From an uncultured Eubacteriales bacterium (GTDB lineage Bacteria; Bacillota; Clostridia; Oscillospirales; CAG-272), in the NCBI GenBank assembly GCA_934462825.1, contig CAKSIP010000010.1, forward strand, positions 1 through 39,807: a stretch of DNA of 39,807 nt, given 5' to 3'. The notes under the pieces are model-generated. The model worked only from the letters and a program-made list of their open reading frames with translations, had not been told where the DNA came from and ran no database searches. Shown piece after piece: positions 24,644 through 33,189 of the stretch. A program made the translations under genes and the position numbers. Each line of letters begins with the position of its first letter. Positions within the stretch are counted from its first letter, which is position 1.

Positions 24644-26107
24644 ATGAAAAATTTTTCTTTGGCTTTAGCCAACACGAACGGCACCTTGGATCCTTCCATT
24701 GTAATTTTGGTTGTGATCCTTGCGATCTTGCTTTTTACGGTTTTCCTTGTGGTGATTTCCCGTTACAAAAAGTGTCCATCGGATAAAATTATGGTTATTT
24801 ACGGTAAGGTGAGCCATAATTCCGACGGCACGGCACGGTCGGCCAAATGCGTACACGGCGGTGCGTCATTCGTTTGGCCGGTGTTTCAATCGTATGAATA
24901 CCTGGATTTAACGCCGCTTTCCATCAGCGTGGATTTGACTAACGCACTTTCGCGCCAAAACATTCGTGTGGATGTGCCGTCGCGCTTTACCGTTGGTATT
25001 TCCACGGAGCCGGGCGTTATGCAGAATGCGGCAGAGCGTTTGCTCGGATTGAAATTGGTGGAAATTCAAGAATTGGCGAAGGATATTATTTTCGGCCAAT
25101 TGCGTCTTGTCATTGCCACCATGGAAATTGAGGAAATCAATACAGACCGTGATAAATTTTTGGATGCCGTTTCCGGCAACGTGGAAACCGAGCTGAAAAA
25201 GATTGGTTTGCGCCTGATCAACGTCAACGTGACCGACATTAGTGATGAAAGCGGATATATTGCGGCTTTGGGTAAAGAAGCCGCTGCGAAAGCAATCAAT
25301 GATGCCAAAATTTCCGTGGCACAGGCCGACAGAGACGGTTCTATCGGTGCCGCGCGTGCCGAAATGGAGCAAAGAGTCAGCGTGTCGCAGTCCAATTCGG
25401 AGGCAATTCAAGGTGAAAACGAAGCCAAAATCCGCGTGGCGGAATCCGAGGCTACAAGACGAGAAAGACAGGCAGAGTCGCTGAAAAAGGCAACCGCGGC
25501 CGAAAATATTCAAGCGGCTAAGGCGCTGGAGGAGTCGTATGCGGCTCAGCAAGCGGCCGAGCAGGCGCGCGCTTCTTTGGAAAAGGCTAAGCTGGAAGCC
25601 GATATTATCGTCAAAGCGGAAATCCGCAAGAAGGAGATGGAGCTTCAGGCCGAGGCGGAAGCCGAGCAGATTCGTCGTCAGGCACGCGGTCAGGCCGATG
25701 CCATTTTGCTGAAAATGCAGGCAGAGGCAAACGGTGTGCGTGAAATGCTGACCAAGCAGGCAGAAGGCTTGGCTGAAATTGTGAAGGCGGCCGGCGGCGA
25801 GGCCAATGATGCCATCCGCTTGATGGTAGCTGATAAGCTGGAAGAGCTGACACGAATCCAAGTGGACGCCGTGAAAAACCTGAAAATTGACAAGGTAACG
25901 GTTTGGGATAACGGCGCTAAGAGCGAGGACGGAAAAAATGCCACAGCCGGCTTTGTGTCCGGTTTGATGAAATCCATTCCTCCGATGAACGAGCTGTTTG
26001 ATATGGCAGGCATGCAACTGCCGGCCTACCTTGGAAAAGATAAGCCGGAAGCTTCGACAGCCGACGAGGCGGCTCCCGCAGAAAACGCAGAGGCCGAAAA
26101 AAACTAA
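24644..26107 (+). CDS. floT: Flotillin-like SPFH protein
   Basis: A 487-residue membrane scaffold. An N-terminal helix (about 20-41) is followed by KCPSDKIMVIYGKV and an SPFH/band 7 domain (about 45-230) with a VHGGASFVWPVFQ segment like that of FloT. A long Glu/Ala-rich coiled coil (about 240-400) is followed by a C-terminal region (KIDKVTVWDNGAKS, GFVSGLMKSIPPMNEL) that matches bacterial flotillins of the FloT/YuaG type. Flotillins oligomerise in membrane microdomains that gather signalling and secretion proteins. Pairing with NfeD 64 nt upstream supports this type over FloA. GAAAGGGG lies before the ATG. Confidence 0.88.
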   Translation: MKNFSLALANTNGTLDPSIVILVVILAILLFTVFLVVISRYKKCPSDKIMVIYGKVSHNSDGTARSAKCVHGGASFVWPVFQSYEYLDLTPLSISVDLTNALSRQNIRVDVPSRFTVGISTEPGVMQNAAERLLGLKLVEIQELAKDIIFGQLRLVIATMEIEEINTDRDKFLDAVSGNVETELKKIGLRLINVNVTDISDESGYIAALGKEAAAKAINDAKISVAQADRDGSIGAARAEMEQRVSVSQSNSEAIQGENEAKIRVAESEATRRERQAESLKKATAAENIQAAKALEESYAAQQAAEQARASLEKAKLEADIIVKAEIRKKEMELQAEAEAEQIRRQARGQADAILLKMQAEANGVREMLTKQAEGLAEIVKAAGGEANDAIRLMVADKLEELTRIQVDAVKNLKIDKVTVWDNGAKSEDGKNATAGFVSGLMKSIPPMNELFDMAGMQLPAYLGKDKPEASTADEAAPAENAEAEKN

Positions 26108-26147
26108 CATAAGTGTCCTTTCGTGAATCAACATCAATGTTTCAAGT

Positions 26148-26249
26148 CCCCGCCGCCGGCGTTTGCCCGGCGGCAGGGGCTTTCCCGTTGCTATGCGCAA
26201 AAAGGGGAGTGTTGAAAAACTCATCCTGAGTTTTTCAACACTCCCCTTT
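26148..26249. terminator. Two hairpins between flotillin and valS
   Basis: A GC-rich hairpin at 26148-26180 (CCCCGCCGCCGG, small loop, complement) follows the flotillin gene. A second at 26201-26249 (AAAGGGGAGTGTTGAAAAACTCA, 3-nt loop, complement) is a member of the window's terminator family and can act for the convergent valS as well. Confidence 0.78.
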
Positions 26250-26332
26250 GAAATTTAATATTTTTGCTCATGCACGTTTTGCTGCCTGCCCGTAAAAAAG
26301 GGAAGCCTCATCTTCCGTGCAGCTTGGCGGAG

Positions 26333-28981
26333 TTATTTTAACTTGGCCAAAGCAGATTCTACCCCGCACAGATTTTCGCGGTAGCGGCTGAGCTTGTTTT
26401 TCTCGCCTTCGACCACGGCGGCAGGTGCCTTGGAAACAAATCCTTCGTTGGAAAGTTTCTTTTCAATGCGATCAATTTCCATTATCAGCTTGGCCTTTTC
26501 GCCGTTCAGCCGGGTGCGTTCCTTTTCGGTGTCAACGAGATCGGACAGCGGCAGGAATATCGTGGCGGAATCGGTAATGATCTGAACGGAATCGTCATGC
26601 GACACCGTGGCTTCGTCAAAGGACTCTGCCACACAGACGTCCGAGGCCGAGGCCAGACGTTGGAAGAATACCGCCGTATCCCGGTTGAAGGAATCGAGAT
26701 AGGTCGTGGCGATGAACAGCTTGGCTTTGCGGGAAGGCGGCACGTTCATTTCATTGCGGCGTGCGCGAATGGCTTTGATGGCCGAGATTACACGCTCCAT
26801 TTGATCGCTTTCCTCGGTGAAGCAAAGGGAAGAATCAAAGGTCGGATAGCGACTGATCATGATGCTTTCGTCTTCGTGAGGAAGCGATTGGAAGATTTCC
26901 TCCGTGATGAAGGGCATAAAGGGATGCAGGAGCTTGAGGATCTGCGTCAGAACATAGGCAATGACGTTTTGCGCGACGAGGTTGCTTTCGTTTTCCTTGT
27001 CGGACAGACGCGCCTTCGCCAATTCAATATACCAATCGCAGAATACGTCCCAAGTGAAATCGTAAATGGACGCAAGCGCCACGCCGATTTCATAATTGTC
27101 GATCGCCGTGCAGACCTCCTTGGTCAGACGGTTGCACTTGTCAAGGATCCACCGATCCTGCAGTGCCAGCTTTTCTTTGTCGGGCAGCGAAATCGTATCA
27201 ATGGACAGATTCATGCGGACGAAGCGGGACGCGTTCCACAGCTTGTTGGCAAAATTGCGGGCGGATTCGATTTTTTCGTCGGAGAAACGCATATCATTTC
27301 CGGGCGAATTTCCGGTTGCCAGCGCAAAGCGCAAGGCATCGGCGCCGTATTTGTCAATGATTTGCAGGGGATCGATGCCGTTTCCAAGGGACTTCGACAT
27401 TTTTCGTCCCTGCGCGTCGCGCACAAGACCGTGAATGAAAACGGTGGAGAAGGGCGGCTCTCCGGTGTGCTCCATGGCGGAAAATACCATGCGCGCCACC
27501 CAGAAGAAGATGATGTCATACCCGGTTACAAGCACGCTGGTAGGATAGTATTTTTCCAGGTCGGCGGTCTTTTCCGGCCACCCCATCGTGGAGAAGGGCC
27601 AAAGCGCCGACGAAAACCAGGTGTCAAGCACATCGTTTTCCTGGCGCACCTTGGCGCCGCATTTCGGGCAGACCGTAATATCTTCCTTGGAAACCGTGAT
27701 TTCCCCGCACGTATCGCAGTAGAAGGCGGGAATGCGGTGTCCCCACCACAGCTGACGGGAAATGCACCAATCGTGAACATTTTCCATCCAATTGGTGTAG
27801 ATCTTGGAAAACCGTTCCGGCTTGAACTGCACCTGTCCGTTTTTGACAACCTCCAGAGCGGGGGCGGCCAAAGGCTCCATTTTCACGAACCACTGATTGG
27901 AAATAATCGGCTCCACGGTGGTTTTGCAACGGTAGCAGGTGCCGACATTGTGTACATGGGGAACCACCTTGATTAAATAACCCATTTCATCCAGATCTTT
28001 CACAAGCGCTTTGCGGCAGGCATACCGATCCATTCCGCAGTATTTTCCGGCAAATTGGTTCATGGTGGCATCATCGTTCATGACACGGATCTGTTCCAGC
28101 CCGTGACGCTGCCCGACAAGAAAATCATTGGGGTCGTGCGCCGGCGTGATCTTTACGCATCCGGTGCCGAATCCGATTTCTACATATTCGTCGGCAATCA
28201 CGGGGATTTCACGGCCTATGATGGGCAGAATCAGCGTTTTTCCGATCAGATGCTTGTTCTTTTCGTCGTTCGGGTTGACAGCCACGGCCGTGTCACCAAA
28301 CATGGTTTCCGGCCGTGTCGTGGCGATTTCCACATAGCCGTCCTCGCCCTTGATCGGATATTTGATGTGCCAGAAGGAGCCGGCCTGCTCGGAATATTCT
28401 ACTTCCGCGTCGGAAAGAGCCGTGATACAGTGCGGGCACCAATTGATGATGCGGTTGCCGCGGTAGATCAGCCCTTTGTTGTAGAGGTTGACAAAAACCT
28501 CGCGCACAGCCTTGGAGCACCCTTCGTCCATGGTGAAGCGTTCCCGTGTCCAATCGCAAGAGGCACCGAGCTTTTTGAGCTGGTTGATAATTCTGTTGCC
28601 GAATTGGTTTTTCCAATCCCACACTCTTTCGAGGAATTTGTCTCGCCCAAGGTCATAGCGTGTCAAGCCTTCTTTGACGCGAAGCTGTTCTTCCACTTTG
28701 ATTTGCGTGGCAATGCCGGCGTGGTCGGTACCGGGAACCCAAAGTGTACTAAATCCCTGCATTCTTTTGTAGCGAACAAGAATGTCCTGCAAGGTTTCGT
28801 CCAGGGCATGTCCCATGTGAAGCTGCCCGGTGACATTGGGGGGAGGGATTACCACCGAGAAGGGGGGGCGTTCGTCTTTGGGATCCGGGGTAAAATAGCC
28901 CTTTTCACACCAATTTTGATAGATCCGTTCCTCAAACTCCGTTGGGGAATAGGTCTTTGGCAACTCGTTTTGATGATTCAT
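26333..28981 (-). CDS. valS: Valyl-tRNA synthetase
   Basis: An 882-residue class I synthetase that charges tRNA-Val in the cytoplasm. HIGH-type motif PPNVTGQLHMGHALDETLQD near residue 50; editing domain with IATTRPETMFGDTAVAV; Cys-rich insertions (YCDTCGE and CPKCGAK) that look like a zinc ribbon; KMSKSLGNGIDP near 525; an anticodon-binding domain; and a C-terminal coiled coil in the last 70 residues that clamps the tRNA. GGAGG lies 9 nt before the ATG. It is preceded by a T-box leader, so expression should rise when tRNA-Val is uncharged. Confidence 0.96.
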   Translation of the reverse strand: MNHQNELPKTYSPTEFEERIYQNWCEKGYFTPDPKDERPPFSVVIPPPNVTGQLHMGHALDETLQDILVRYKRMQGFSTLWVPGTDHAGIATQIKVEEQLRVKEGLTRYDLGRDKFLERVWDWKNQFGNRIINQLKKLGASCDWTRERFTMDEGCSKAVREVFVNLYNKGLIYRGNRIINWCPHCITALSDAEVEYSEQAGSFWHIKYPIKGEDGYVEIATTRPETMFGDTAVAVNPNDEKNKHLIGKTLILPIIGREIPVIADEYVEIGFGTGCVKITPAHDPNDFLVGQRHGLEQIRVMNDDATMNQFAGKYCGMDRYACRKALVKDLDEMGYLIKVVPHVHNVGTCYRCKTTVEPIISNQWFVKMEPLAAPALEVVKNGQVQFKPERFSKIYTNWMENVHDWCISRQLWWGHRIPAFYCDTCGEITVSKEDITVCPKCGAKVRQENDVLDTWFSSALWPFSTMGWPEKTADLEKYYPTSVLVTGYDIIFFWVARMVFSAMEHTGEPPFSTVFIHGLVRDAQGRKMSKSLGNGIDPLQIIDKYGADALRFALATGNSPGNDMRFSDEKIESARNFANKLWNASRFVRMNLSIDTISLPDKEKLALQDRWILDKCNRLTKEVCTAIDNYEIGVALASIYDFTWDVFCDWYIELAKARLSDKENESNLVAQNVIAYVLTQILKLLHPFMPFITEEIFQSLPHEDESIMISRYPTFDSSLCFTEESDQMERVISAIKAIRARRNEMNVPPSRKAKLFIATTYLDSFNRDTAVFFQRLASASDVCVAESFDEATVSHDDSVQIITDSATIFLPLSDLVDTEKERTRLNGEKAKLIMEIDRIEKKLSNEGFVSKAPAAVVEGEKNKLSRYRENLCGVESALAKLK

Positions 28982-29077
28982 TGAGAAAAACCTCCGTGTT
29001 TTATCGTGAATATTTGAATAACAAAAAATAAAAGCCGTAAGCCGTAAAAAGAATGGCGGGTGCAGGGGAGGGAAAAC

Positions 29078-29396
29078 AAAAAAACCACATCCTGTTTATC
29101 AGGACGTGGAATACGCGGTACCACCTGATTTTATGCCGCAAAAGGGCATACACCTTGCAAGAAACGAAAGCGGCCCTATCGAGGAGAACAGACGCTTTGC
29201 ACTTTCTTGTCCGATAACGTGGGCTACGGCAAAAGCTATGCAAAGGTAGGCGCATCTGTTGGAAGCATCGGACTTTTTGACATTCACTTTTGCAGCTCGG
29301 AGGCGACTTCCGCAACTCTGCCTTGCAAACTTTCACCGTCCGTTTGCTCTCTGAAAGGCGATTTTTGCGTACTACTCCCCGTCATTGCTTTTATTG
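29078..29396 (-). ncRNA. T-box riboswitch upstream of valS
   Basis: A leader of about 320 nt on the minus strand. The T-box sequence AGGTGGTACCGCG lies at 29126-29114 and can form the antiterminator. The competing terminator (CCACGTCCTG, loop, CAGGATGTGG, T-run) is at 29109-29078. Stem I features are visible: an AGTA motif, AGAGAGC, and a specifier region ending GCCTCCGAGCTGC. The probable specifier codon is GTC at 29307-29305 (Val), which agrees with the gene. Stem I was assigned by eye, not folded. Confidence 0.9.
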
Positions 29397-29401
29397 ACAT
29401 T

Positions 29402-29430
29402 AGAATATCATAGAAAGTTCCTTTTGTCAA
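29402..29430 (-). promoter_or_regulatory. Promoter of the T-box/valS transcript
   Basis: On the minus strand, TTGACA (29430-29425) and TATTCT (29407-29402) are 17 nt apart with a TG extension. It lies back to back with the tRNA-Thr promoter. Confidence 0.75.
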
Positions 29431-29462
29431 GCAAAAAATAAAAATAAAAATGCAAAAAACTA

Positions 29463-29491
29463 TTGACAAGCAGGACGAAATTTGTTATAAT
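29463..29491 (+). promoter_or_regulatory. tRNA-Thr promoter
   Basis: TTGACA at 29463-29468 and TATAAT at 29486-29491, 17 nt apart, with a TG extension. The tRNA begins 21 nt after the -10 box. Confidence 0.85.
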
Positions 29492-29512
29492 GACAAAGTC
29501 GTCAGGAAAAAT

Positions 29513-29588
29513 GCTGGTATGGCTCAGTCGGTAGAGCACGTCATTGGTAATGACGAGGTCATCAGTTCGATTCTGATTACCAGCTCCA
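29513..29588 (+). tRNA. tRNA-Thr (GGT)
   Basis: A 76-nt cloverleaf. Acceptor arms GCTGGTA and TACCAGC, D-arm with GGCTCAGTCGGTAGAGC, anticodon stem CGTCA/TGACG with loop TTGGTAA (anticodon GGT at 29546-29548), T-arm with GTTCGATTC, discriminator T and an encoded CCA end. It reads ACC (and ACT) threonine codons. Confidence 0.97.
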
Positions 29589-29592
29589 AAAA

Positions 29593-29634
29593 GTCATTCA
29601 AAATTTCGGTTGAAATTTTTGAATGGCTTTTTTG
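29593..29634 (+). terminator. tRNA-Thr terminator
   Basis: An AT-rich stem (GTCATTCAAAATTTC paired with GAAATTTTTGAATGGC) is followed by a run of T, directly after the tRNA. Confidence 0.8.
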
Positions 29635-29674
29635 TTTTCATGCCGATCCATGCCGGGCATGGCGTTTTCCCGGT

Positions 29675-29726
29675 TTCAAAAGGGGGGGCTGAAAATTCCG
29701 CCGGAATTTTCAGCCCCCCTTTTGAA
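29675..29726. terminator. Strong hairpin ending the feo operon
   Basis: A nearly perfect 25-bp inverted repeat with a tiny loop, containing GGGGGGG-CTGAAAATTCC and its complement, flanked by T and A runs. It can end the minus-strand feo transcript and any read-through from the tRNA. It lacks the CTCA/TGAG tip of the other family. Confidence 0.8.
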
Positions 29727-29754
29727 AAATTATCTTAAAATACGATTGCGCGAT

Positions 29755-29967
29755 TTATTCGTGATGCGTTTTTTCGGCTTTTGGATCTTCCGGCAAAGCA
29801 CCCTTATGACATGTCCCGGCCATAGCACAATGGGAGCAGTTGCATCCGCAGGAAGATTTTCCTTTTCGTCTGTCCTTGATAAACTTGACGATGATGCCGA
29901 CCACGATAAGCACAAGAACCGAACAGATGAGCAGGGAACCGATGTTTTCCGAAATCCAAGTAAGCAT
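29755..29967 (-). CDS. FeoB-associated Cys-rich membrane protein
   Basis: A protein of about 70 residues with one membrane helix (about 9-28, GSLLICSVLVLIVVGIIVKF), a basic stretch, then a Cys/His cluster (CGCNCSHC, then C and H) and a charged tail. This matches the small family often found beside feoB in Firmicutes, probably an iron-handling accessory. The frame opens with a TTG at 29976 that touches the ribosome site; the ATG at 29967 has AGGAGG about 10 nt upstream and is preferred. It lies 25 nt after feoB. Confidence 0.85.
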   Translation of the reverse strand: MLTWISENIGSLLICSVLVLIVVGIIVKFIKDRRKGKSSCGCNCSHCAMAGTCHKGALPEDPKAEKTHHE

Positions 29968-29992
29968 GCCAATCAAACCTCCTGAAATAAAC

Positions 29993-32383
29993 TTAAACTT
30001 TTTTCGTCAGAACCGTTGCTTCCTTGTACGGACGTACAAGCATGTAGATCATAAAAGCAAGGATCGCAATGGAGACAATCAAACCGATGATGTTCAGATG
30101 GCCGGTAAAGGCCCCGCCGAATTGGTTGATCATCAAGGCAATCACATAGGCAAAGGCGCACTGATACCCGATGGCAAACCATGTCCATTTTGCGTTGTTC
30201 ATCTCTCTCTTGATCGCGCCGATAGCGGCAAAGCAAGGCGCGCAAAGCAGATTGAACACAAGGAAGGAATAGCCCGAAACGGCCGTAAAAGCGTGGCTGA
30301 GCGCCTGCCATACCGTTTCGCTGCCGCCGCCGTAAAGGATGCCCATCGTGCCGACAATGTTTTCCTTCGCCACAAGCCCCGTAATGGATGCCACAGCCGC
30401 CTGCCAATTGCCCCAGCCGAGCGGTGCAAAAATCCAAGCGATGGCGTTGCCGACCTTGGCGAGAATAGACAGATCCAATTCCTCCTCCGTGAGCATACGG
30501 AAGCCGTCGGACGTGAATCCGAAGTAGGATGTGAACCAAACGACAATGGTGGACAGGAGGATAATCGTGCCGGCCTTCTTAATAAACGACCAGCCGCGCT
30601 CCCACATAGAACGGAGCACATTTTTCAGCGTCGGCCAGTGGTAAGCCGGAAGCTCCATCACAAACGGTGCCGGCTCTCCGGCGAACATTTTTGTCTTTTT
30701 CAGCATGATGCCCGAAACAACGATGGCCGCCATACCGATAAAGTACGCGCTGGTGGCCACCCAGGCAGAGCCGCCGAAAATGGCGCCGGCAATCATGGCA
30801 ATAAAGGGAACCTTGGCGCCGCAGGGAATGAAAGTGGTTGTCATGATGGTCATGCGACGATCGCGTTCATTTTCAATCGTGCGGCTGGCCATAATGCCGG
30901 GAACGCCGCAGCCAACGCCGATCAGCATGGGGATAAAGGACTTGCCCGAAAGCCCGAACTTGCGGAACACACGGTCCAGAACAAAGGCGATACGGGCCAT
31001 GTAGCCGCAAGCCTCCAGGAAGGCCAGCATCAGAAACAGCACCAGCATCTGAGGCACAAAGCCCAAAACGGCGCCGACGCCGGCCACGATGCCGTCCAAA
31101 ACCAAGCCTTTAATCCAATCGGCCGCATGGAGCGCATCCAGCCCTTTCTCCACGAGAACGGGAATGCCGGGCACCCATAGACCGTAGTCCGCAGGATCAG
31201 GCTCATCTCCGATTTCCTTTAGCGTTTTTTGCGCCTCGGCATAGTCGGCCAGAGTGGCCGTTTTCTCGGTGACCTTCAGCGTTTCTTCATCGGTTATCGT
31301 GTAGGTAAAGGAGTCGGTCGGCGCCATGCCGTTCTTTTTCACATAGGCATCATAGCCCTCGGAAATCGCAGACGCCTGACTGTATTTTTCTGCAATTTCT
31401 GCATATCCGCCGTCGTTGAAGAAGTGAAATCCGTCCCCGAAGATGTTGTCGTTGGTAAAGTCGGTCAGAGGGGCGCCGACCGCGACCATGGCGATCCAAT
31501 AAACCAAAAACATAACGGCCGCAAAAATGGGCAGACCGAGCCAACGGTTGGTTACGACCTTGTCAATTTTGTCAGAGGTCGAAAGATGGCCGACCTTTTT
31601 CTTTTTGTAGCAGGCCTTGATCACTTCGGCTATGTAGATGTACCGCTCGTTGGTGATGATGCTTTCCGCATCATCCTCCAGCTCTGCCTCCGCCGCCTGA
31701 ATGTCCTGCTCAATGTGTGCGAGCGTTTCCTTGGGAATGTTCAGCGATTGAAGCACCTTGTCATCGCGTTCAAATACCTTGATGGCATACCATCTTTGCC
31801 GTTCTTCGGGGAGATCGTGCAAAGCCGCTTCTTCGATGTGGGCAATGGCATGCTCAACGGGGCCGGAAAAGGTGTGCATCGGAACGGTCTTGCCGTTCTT
31901 GGCCGCTTCAATAGCAGCCTCTGCCGCTTCCATCACACCGCTTTCTTTCAGCGCGGAAATTTCCACCACCTTGCATCCGAGCCGCTTGGAAAGCTGCGAA
32001 ATGTCGATCGTATCTCCGTTTTTGCGGACAATATCCATCATGTTGATGGCAACGACGACCGGAATCCCAAGCTCGGTCAGCTGAGTGGTGAGATAAAGGT
32101 TTCTTTCAAGATTGGTACCATCCACGATGTTGAGAATGGCGTTCGGACGCTCTCCGATCAAATAGTTTCTGGCCACCACTTCCTCCAGCGTGTAGGGGGA
32201 AAGCGAGTAGATACCGGGCAGGTCTGTGATGATAATACCATCGTGTTTTTTGAGTTTACCTTCTTTTTTTTCAACCGTAACGCCGGGCCAGTTGCCCACA
32301 AACTGATTGGAGCCGGTCAATGCGTTGAATAGAGTGGTTTTCCCGCTGTTCGGGTTGCCTGCAAGGGCGATTTTACATTCCAT
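29993..32383 (-). CDS. feoB: Ferrous iron transport protein B
   Basis: A 796-residue Fe(II) permease. The N-terminal GTPase domain shows G1 GNPNSGKT (9-16), DLPG (54-57), NMMD (114-117) and SALKE (143-147). A helical GDI-like domain runs to about 275, followed by Gate-type membrane segments with conserved CGVPGIMASRT and PCGAKVPFIAM motifs. After the first membrane helix there is an insert of about 90 residues (about 316-405), acidic and probably exposed. GAAAGGAAG lies ahead of the ATG. It follows two feoA genes, and a palindrome matching the feoA operator lies in the gap. Confidence 0.95.
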   Translation of the reverse strand: MECKIALAGNPNSGKTTLFNALTGSNQFVGNWPGVTVEKKEGKLKKHDGIIITDLPGIYSLSPYTLEEVVARNYLIGERPNAILNIVDGTNLERNLYLTTQLTELGIPVVVAINMMDIVRKNGDTIDISQLSKRLGCKVVEISALKESGVMEAAEAAIEAAKNGKTVPMHTFSGPVEHAIAHIEEAALHDLPEERQRWYAIKVFERDDKVLQSLNIPKETLAHIEQDIQAAEAELEDDAESIITNERYIYIAEVIKACYKKKKVGHLSTSDKIDKVVTNRWLGLPIFAAVMFLVYWIAMVAVGAPLTDFTNDNIFGDGFHFFNDGGYAEIAEKYSQASAISEGYDAYVKKNGMAPTDSFTYTITDEETLKVTEKTATLADYAEAQKTLKEIGDEPDPADYGLWVPGIPVLVEKGLDALHAADWIKGLVLDGIVAGVGAVLGFVPQMLVLFLMLAFLEACGYMARIAFVLDRVFRKFGLSGKSFIPMLIGVGCGVPGIMASRTIENERDRRMTIMTTTFIPCGAKVPFIAMIAGAIFGGSAWVATSAYFIGMAAIVVSGIMLKKTKMFAGEPAPFVMELPAYHWPTLKNVLRSMWERGWSFIKKAGTIILLSTIVVWFTSYFGFTSDGFRMLTEEELDLSILAKVGNAIAWIFAPLGWGNWQAAVASITGLVAKENIVGTMGILYGGGSETVWQALSHAFTAVSGYSFLVFNLLCAPCFAAIGAIKREMNNAKWTWFAIGYQCAFAYVIALMINQFGGAFTGHLNIIGLIVSIAILAFMIYMLVRPYKEATVLTKKV

Positions 32384-32433
32384 GAAGATCTTCCTTTCTG
32401 TGCCCGCCTTTTTTGGCGGTTTGGCACTTTGAG

Positions 32434-32453
32434 CGGTTAGTCAAAGCTAACCG
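32434..32453. promoter_or_regulatory. Probable DtxR-type operator ahead of feoB
   Basis: A 20-bp palindrome with arms CGGTTAG and CTAACCG around 6 bases, identical in arms and spacing to the one at 33022-33041. It lies in the feoA-feoB gap, so feoB may have its own regulated start, though I see only a weak -35 (TTGACG) upstream. Confidence 0.65.
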
Positions 32454-32505
32454 TCGCCTGAAAAAATAATAGGGAACCGTTTTCGTCAAAAATGCTGAAA
32501 AGGGA

Positions 32506-32727
32506 TTACTCAACCTCGATCATTTCCGCATCCGCCTTGCGGATCGAAAGCTCGTAGTTTCGCACGGTCACTTCAATCGGATCGCCGAGCGGCGCCACCT
32601 TGCGCACCTTGACCTCGGTACCCTTTGTGATGCCCATATCCATGATTCGGCGCTTGACGGCCCCCTCACCGTGGAGCTTTACGACCTTGGCGCTTGCCCC
32701 CACCTTGACATCTCTGAGTGTGTTCAC
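32506..32727 (-). CDS. feoA: FeoA-family protein, second copy
   Basis: A 73-residue SH3-like FeoA protein with the usual pattern: VGASAKVVKLHGEGAVKRRI, DMGITKGTEVKVRKVAPLGD, then a closing strand. FeoA is thought to bind FeoB and tune iron uptake. The open frame reaches 32844, but those extra residues overlap the upstream feoA gene. The GTG at 32727 with AAGGAGG 9 nt upstream gives a normal-sized FeoA and 25 nt to the upstream gene. Confidence 0.88.
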   Translation of the reverse strand: MNTLRDVKVGASAKVVKLHGEGAVKRRIMDMGITKGTEVKVRKVAPLGDPIEVTVRNYELSIRKADAEMIEVE

Positions 32728-32752
32728 TGCTGTATACCTCCTTATAAATTGA

Positions 32753-32965
32753 TTACACCATAATTTTTCTTGCCAATTCATCGCTGAGCGCCACGCGGGA
32801 TTCCTTGACCTTGACAATGACGTTTCCGCCGAGAATATTGACAAGACTGACCTCTCCGCCGACGTTAAACCCCAGATTTTCCAGATGCTTTTTCACCTCG
32901 GGACTTCCTCCGAGCTTTTTTACAATTTGCGGAACGCCGATGTCCGCTAAATTCAGAGGCATCAT
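32753..32965 (-). CDS. feoA: FeoA-family protein, first copy
   Basis: A 70-residue SH3-like protein with GGSPEVKKHLENLGFNVGGE and a closing strand GNVIVKVKESRVALSDELAR, typical of FeoA. It is only distantly like the second copy, so the two may have split roles. Two ATG codons are adjacent (32965 and 32962); AAGGAGG lies 4 or 7 nt upstream, so the second may be used. First gene of the feo operon, under a promoter overlapped by palindromes. Confidence 0.85.
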   Translation of the reverse strand: MMPLNLADIGVPQIVKKLGGSPEVKKHLENLGFNVGGEVSLVNILGGNVIVKVKESRVALSDELARKIMV

Positions 32966-33021
32966 TTTTCCTCCTTCCTTTTAAACAAGTTCGCTTGCGC
33001 TAACCTCGTTTCCGAAAAAAT

Positions 33022-33041
33022 CGGTTAGCAATTCCTAACCG
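33022..33041. promoter_or_regulatory. Probable DtxR-type operator at the feoA start site
   Basis: CGGTTAG-N6-CTAACCG. The perfect inverted repeat extends to 11-bp arms over 33018-33045. It covers the expected transcription start of the feoA promoter, so binding would block initiation. The GTTAG/CTAAC arms resemble DtxR-family boxes. Confidence 0.75.
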
Positions 33042-33047
33042 ATTTAT

Positions 33048-33076
33048 ATTATAGTTAGCATCCGCTAATTTGTCAA
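33048..33076 (-). promoter_or_regulatory. feo operon promoter with a second inverted repeat in its spacer
   Basis: On the minus strand, TTGACA (33076-33071) and TATAAT (33053-33048) are 17 nt apart. A smaller inverted repeat, TTAGC-N4-GCTAA (33055-33068), lies in the spacer. The promoter is near perfect, so control must come mostly from repression. Confidence 0.85.
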
Positions 33077-33125
33077 GACTTTTTTTGAATTTTTTTTGAT
33101 TTTTGTCATTGTCATCCGAAAAGCA

Positions 33126-33169
33126 TTGCATTTTTGTTGCATTTGTGGTATGCTATTGCTAACTAATAG
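33126..33169 (+). promoter_or_regulatory. Promoter and possible self-operator of the DtxR-type gene
   Basis: TTGCAT at 33126-33131 and TATGCT at 33149-33154 are 17 nt apart. An inverted repeat, CTATT-N7-AATAG, with GCTAAC inside (33153-33169), covers the start site and may allow autoregulation. Confidence 0.6.
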
Positions 33170-33189
33170 GAAAAGGAAGGAACCGAACC

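Noticed and set aside
32728..32844. N-terminal extension of the second feoA
   Set aside because: It would overlap the first feoA by about 90 nt and adds residues unlike FeoA; the GTG at 32727 has an ideal ribosome site.
33018..33045. Terminator reading of the feoA upstream palindrome
   Set aside because: No T-run follows on either strand in the right place, and it covers the promoter start site and shares arms with the feoB palindrome, so an operator fits better.
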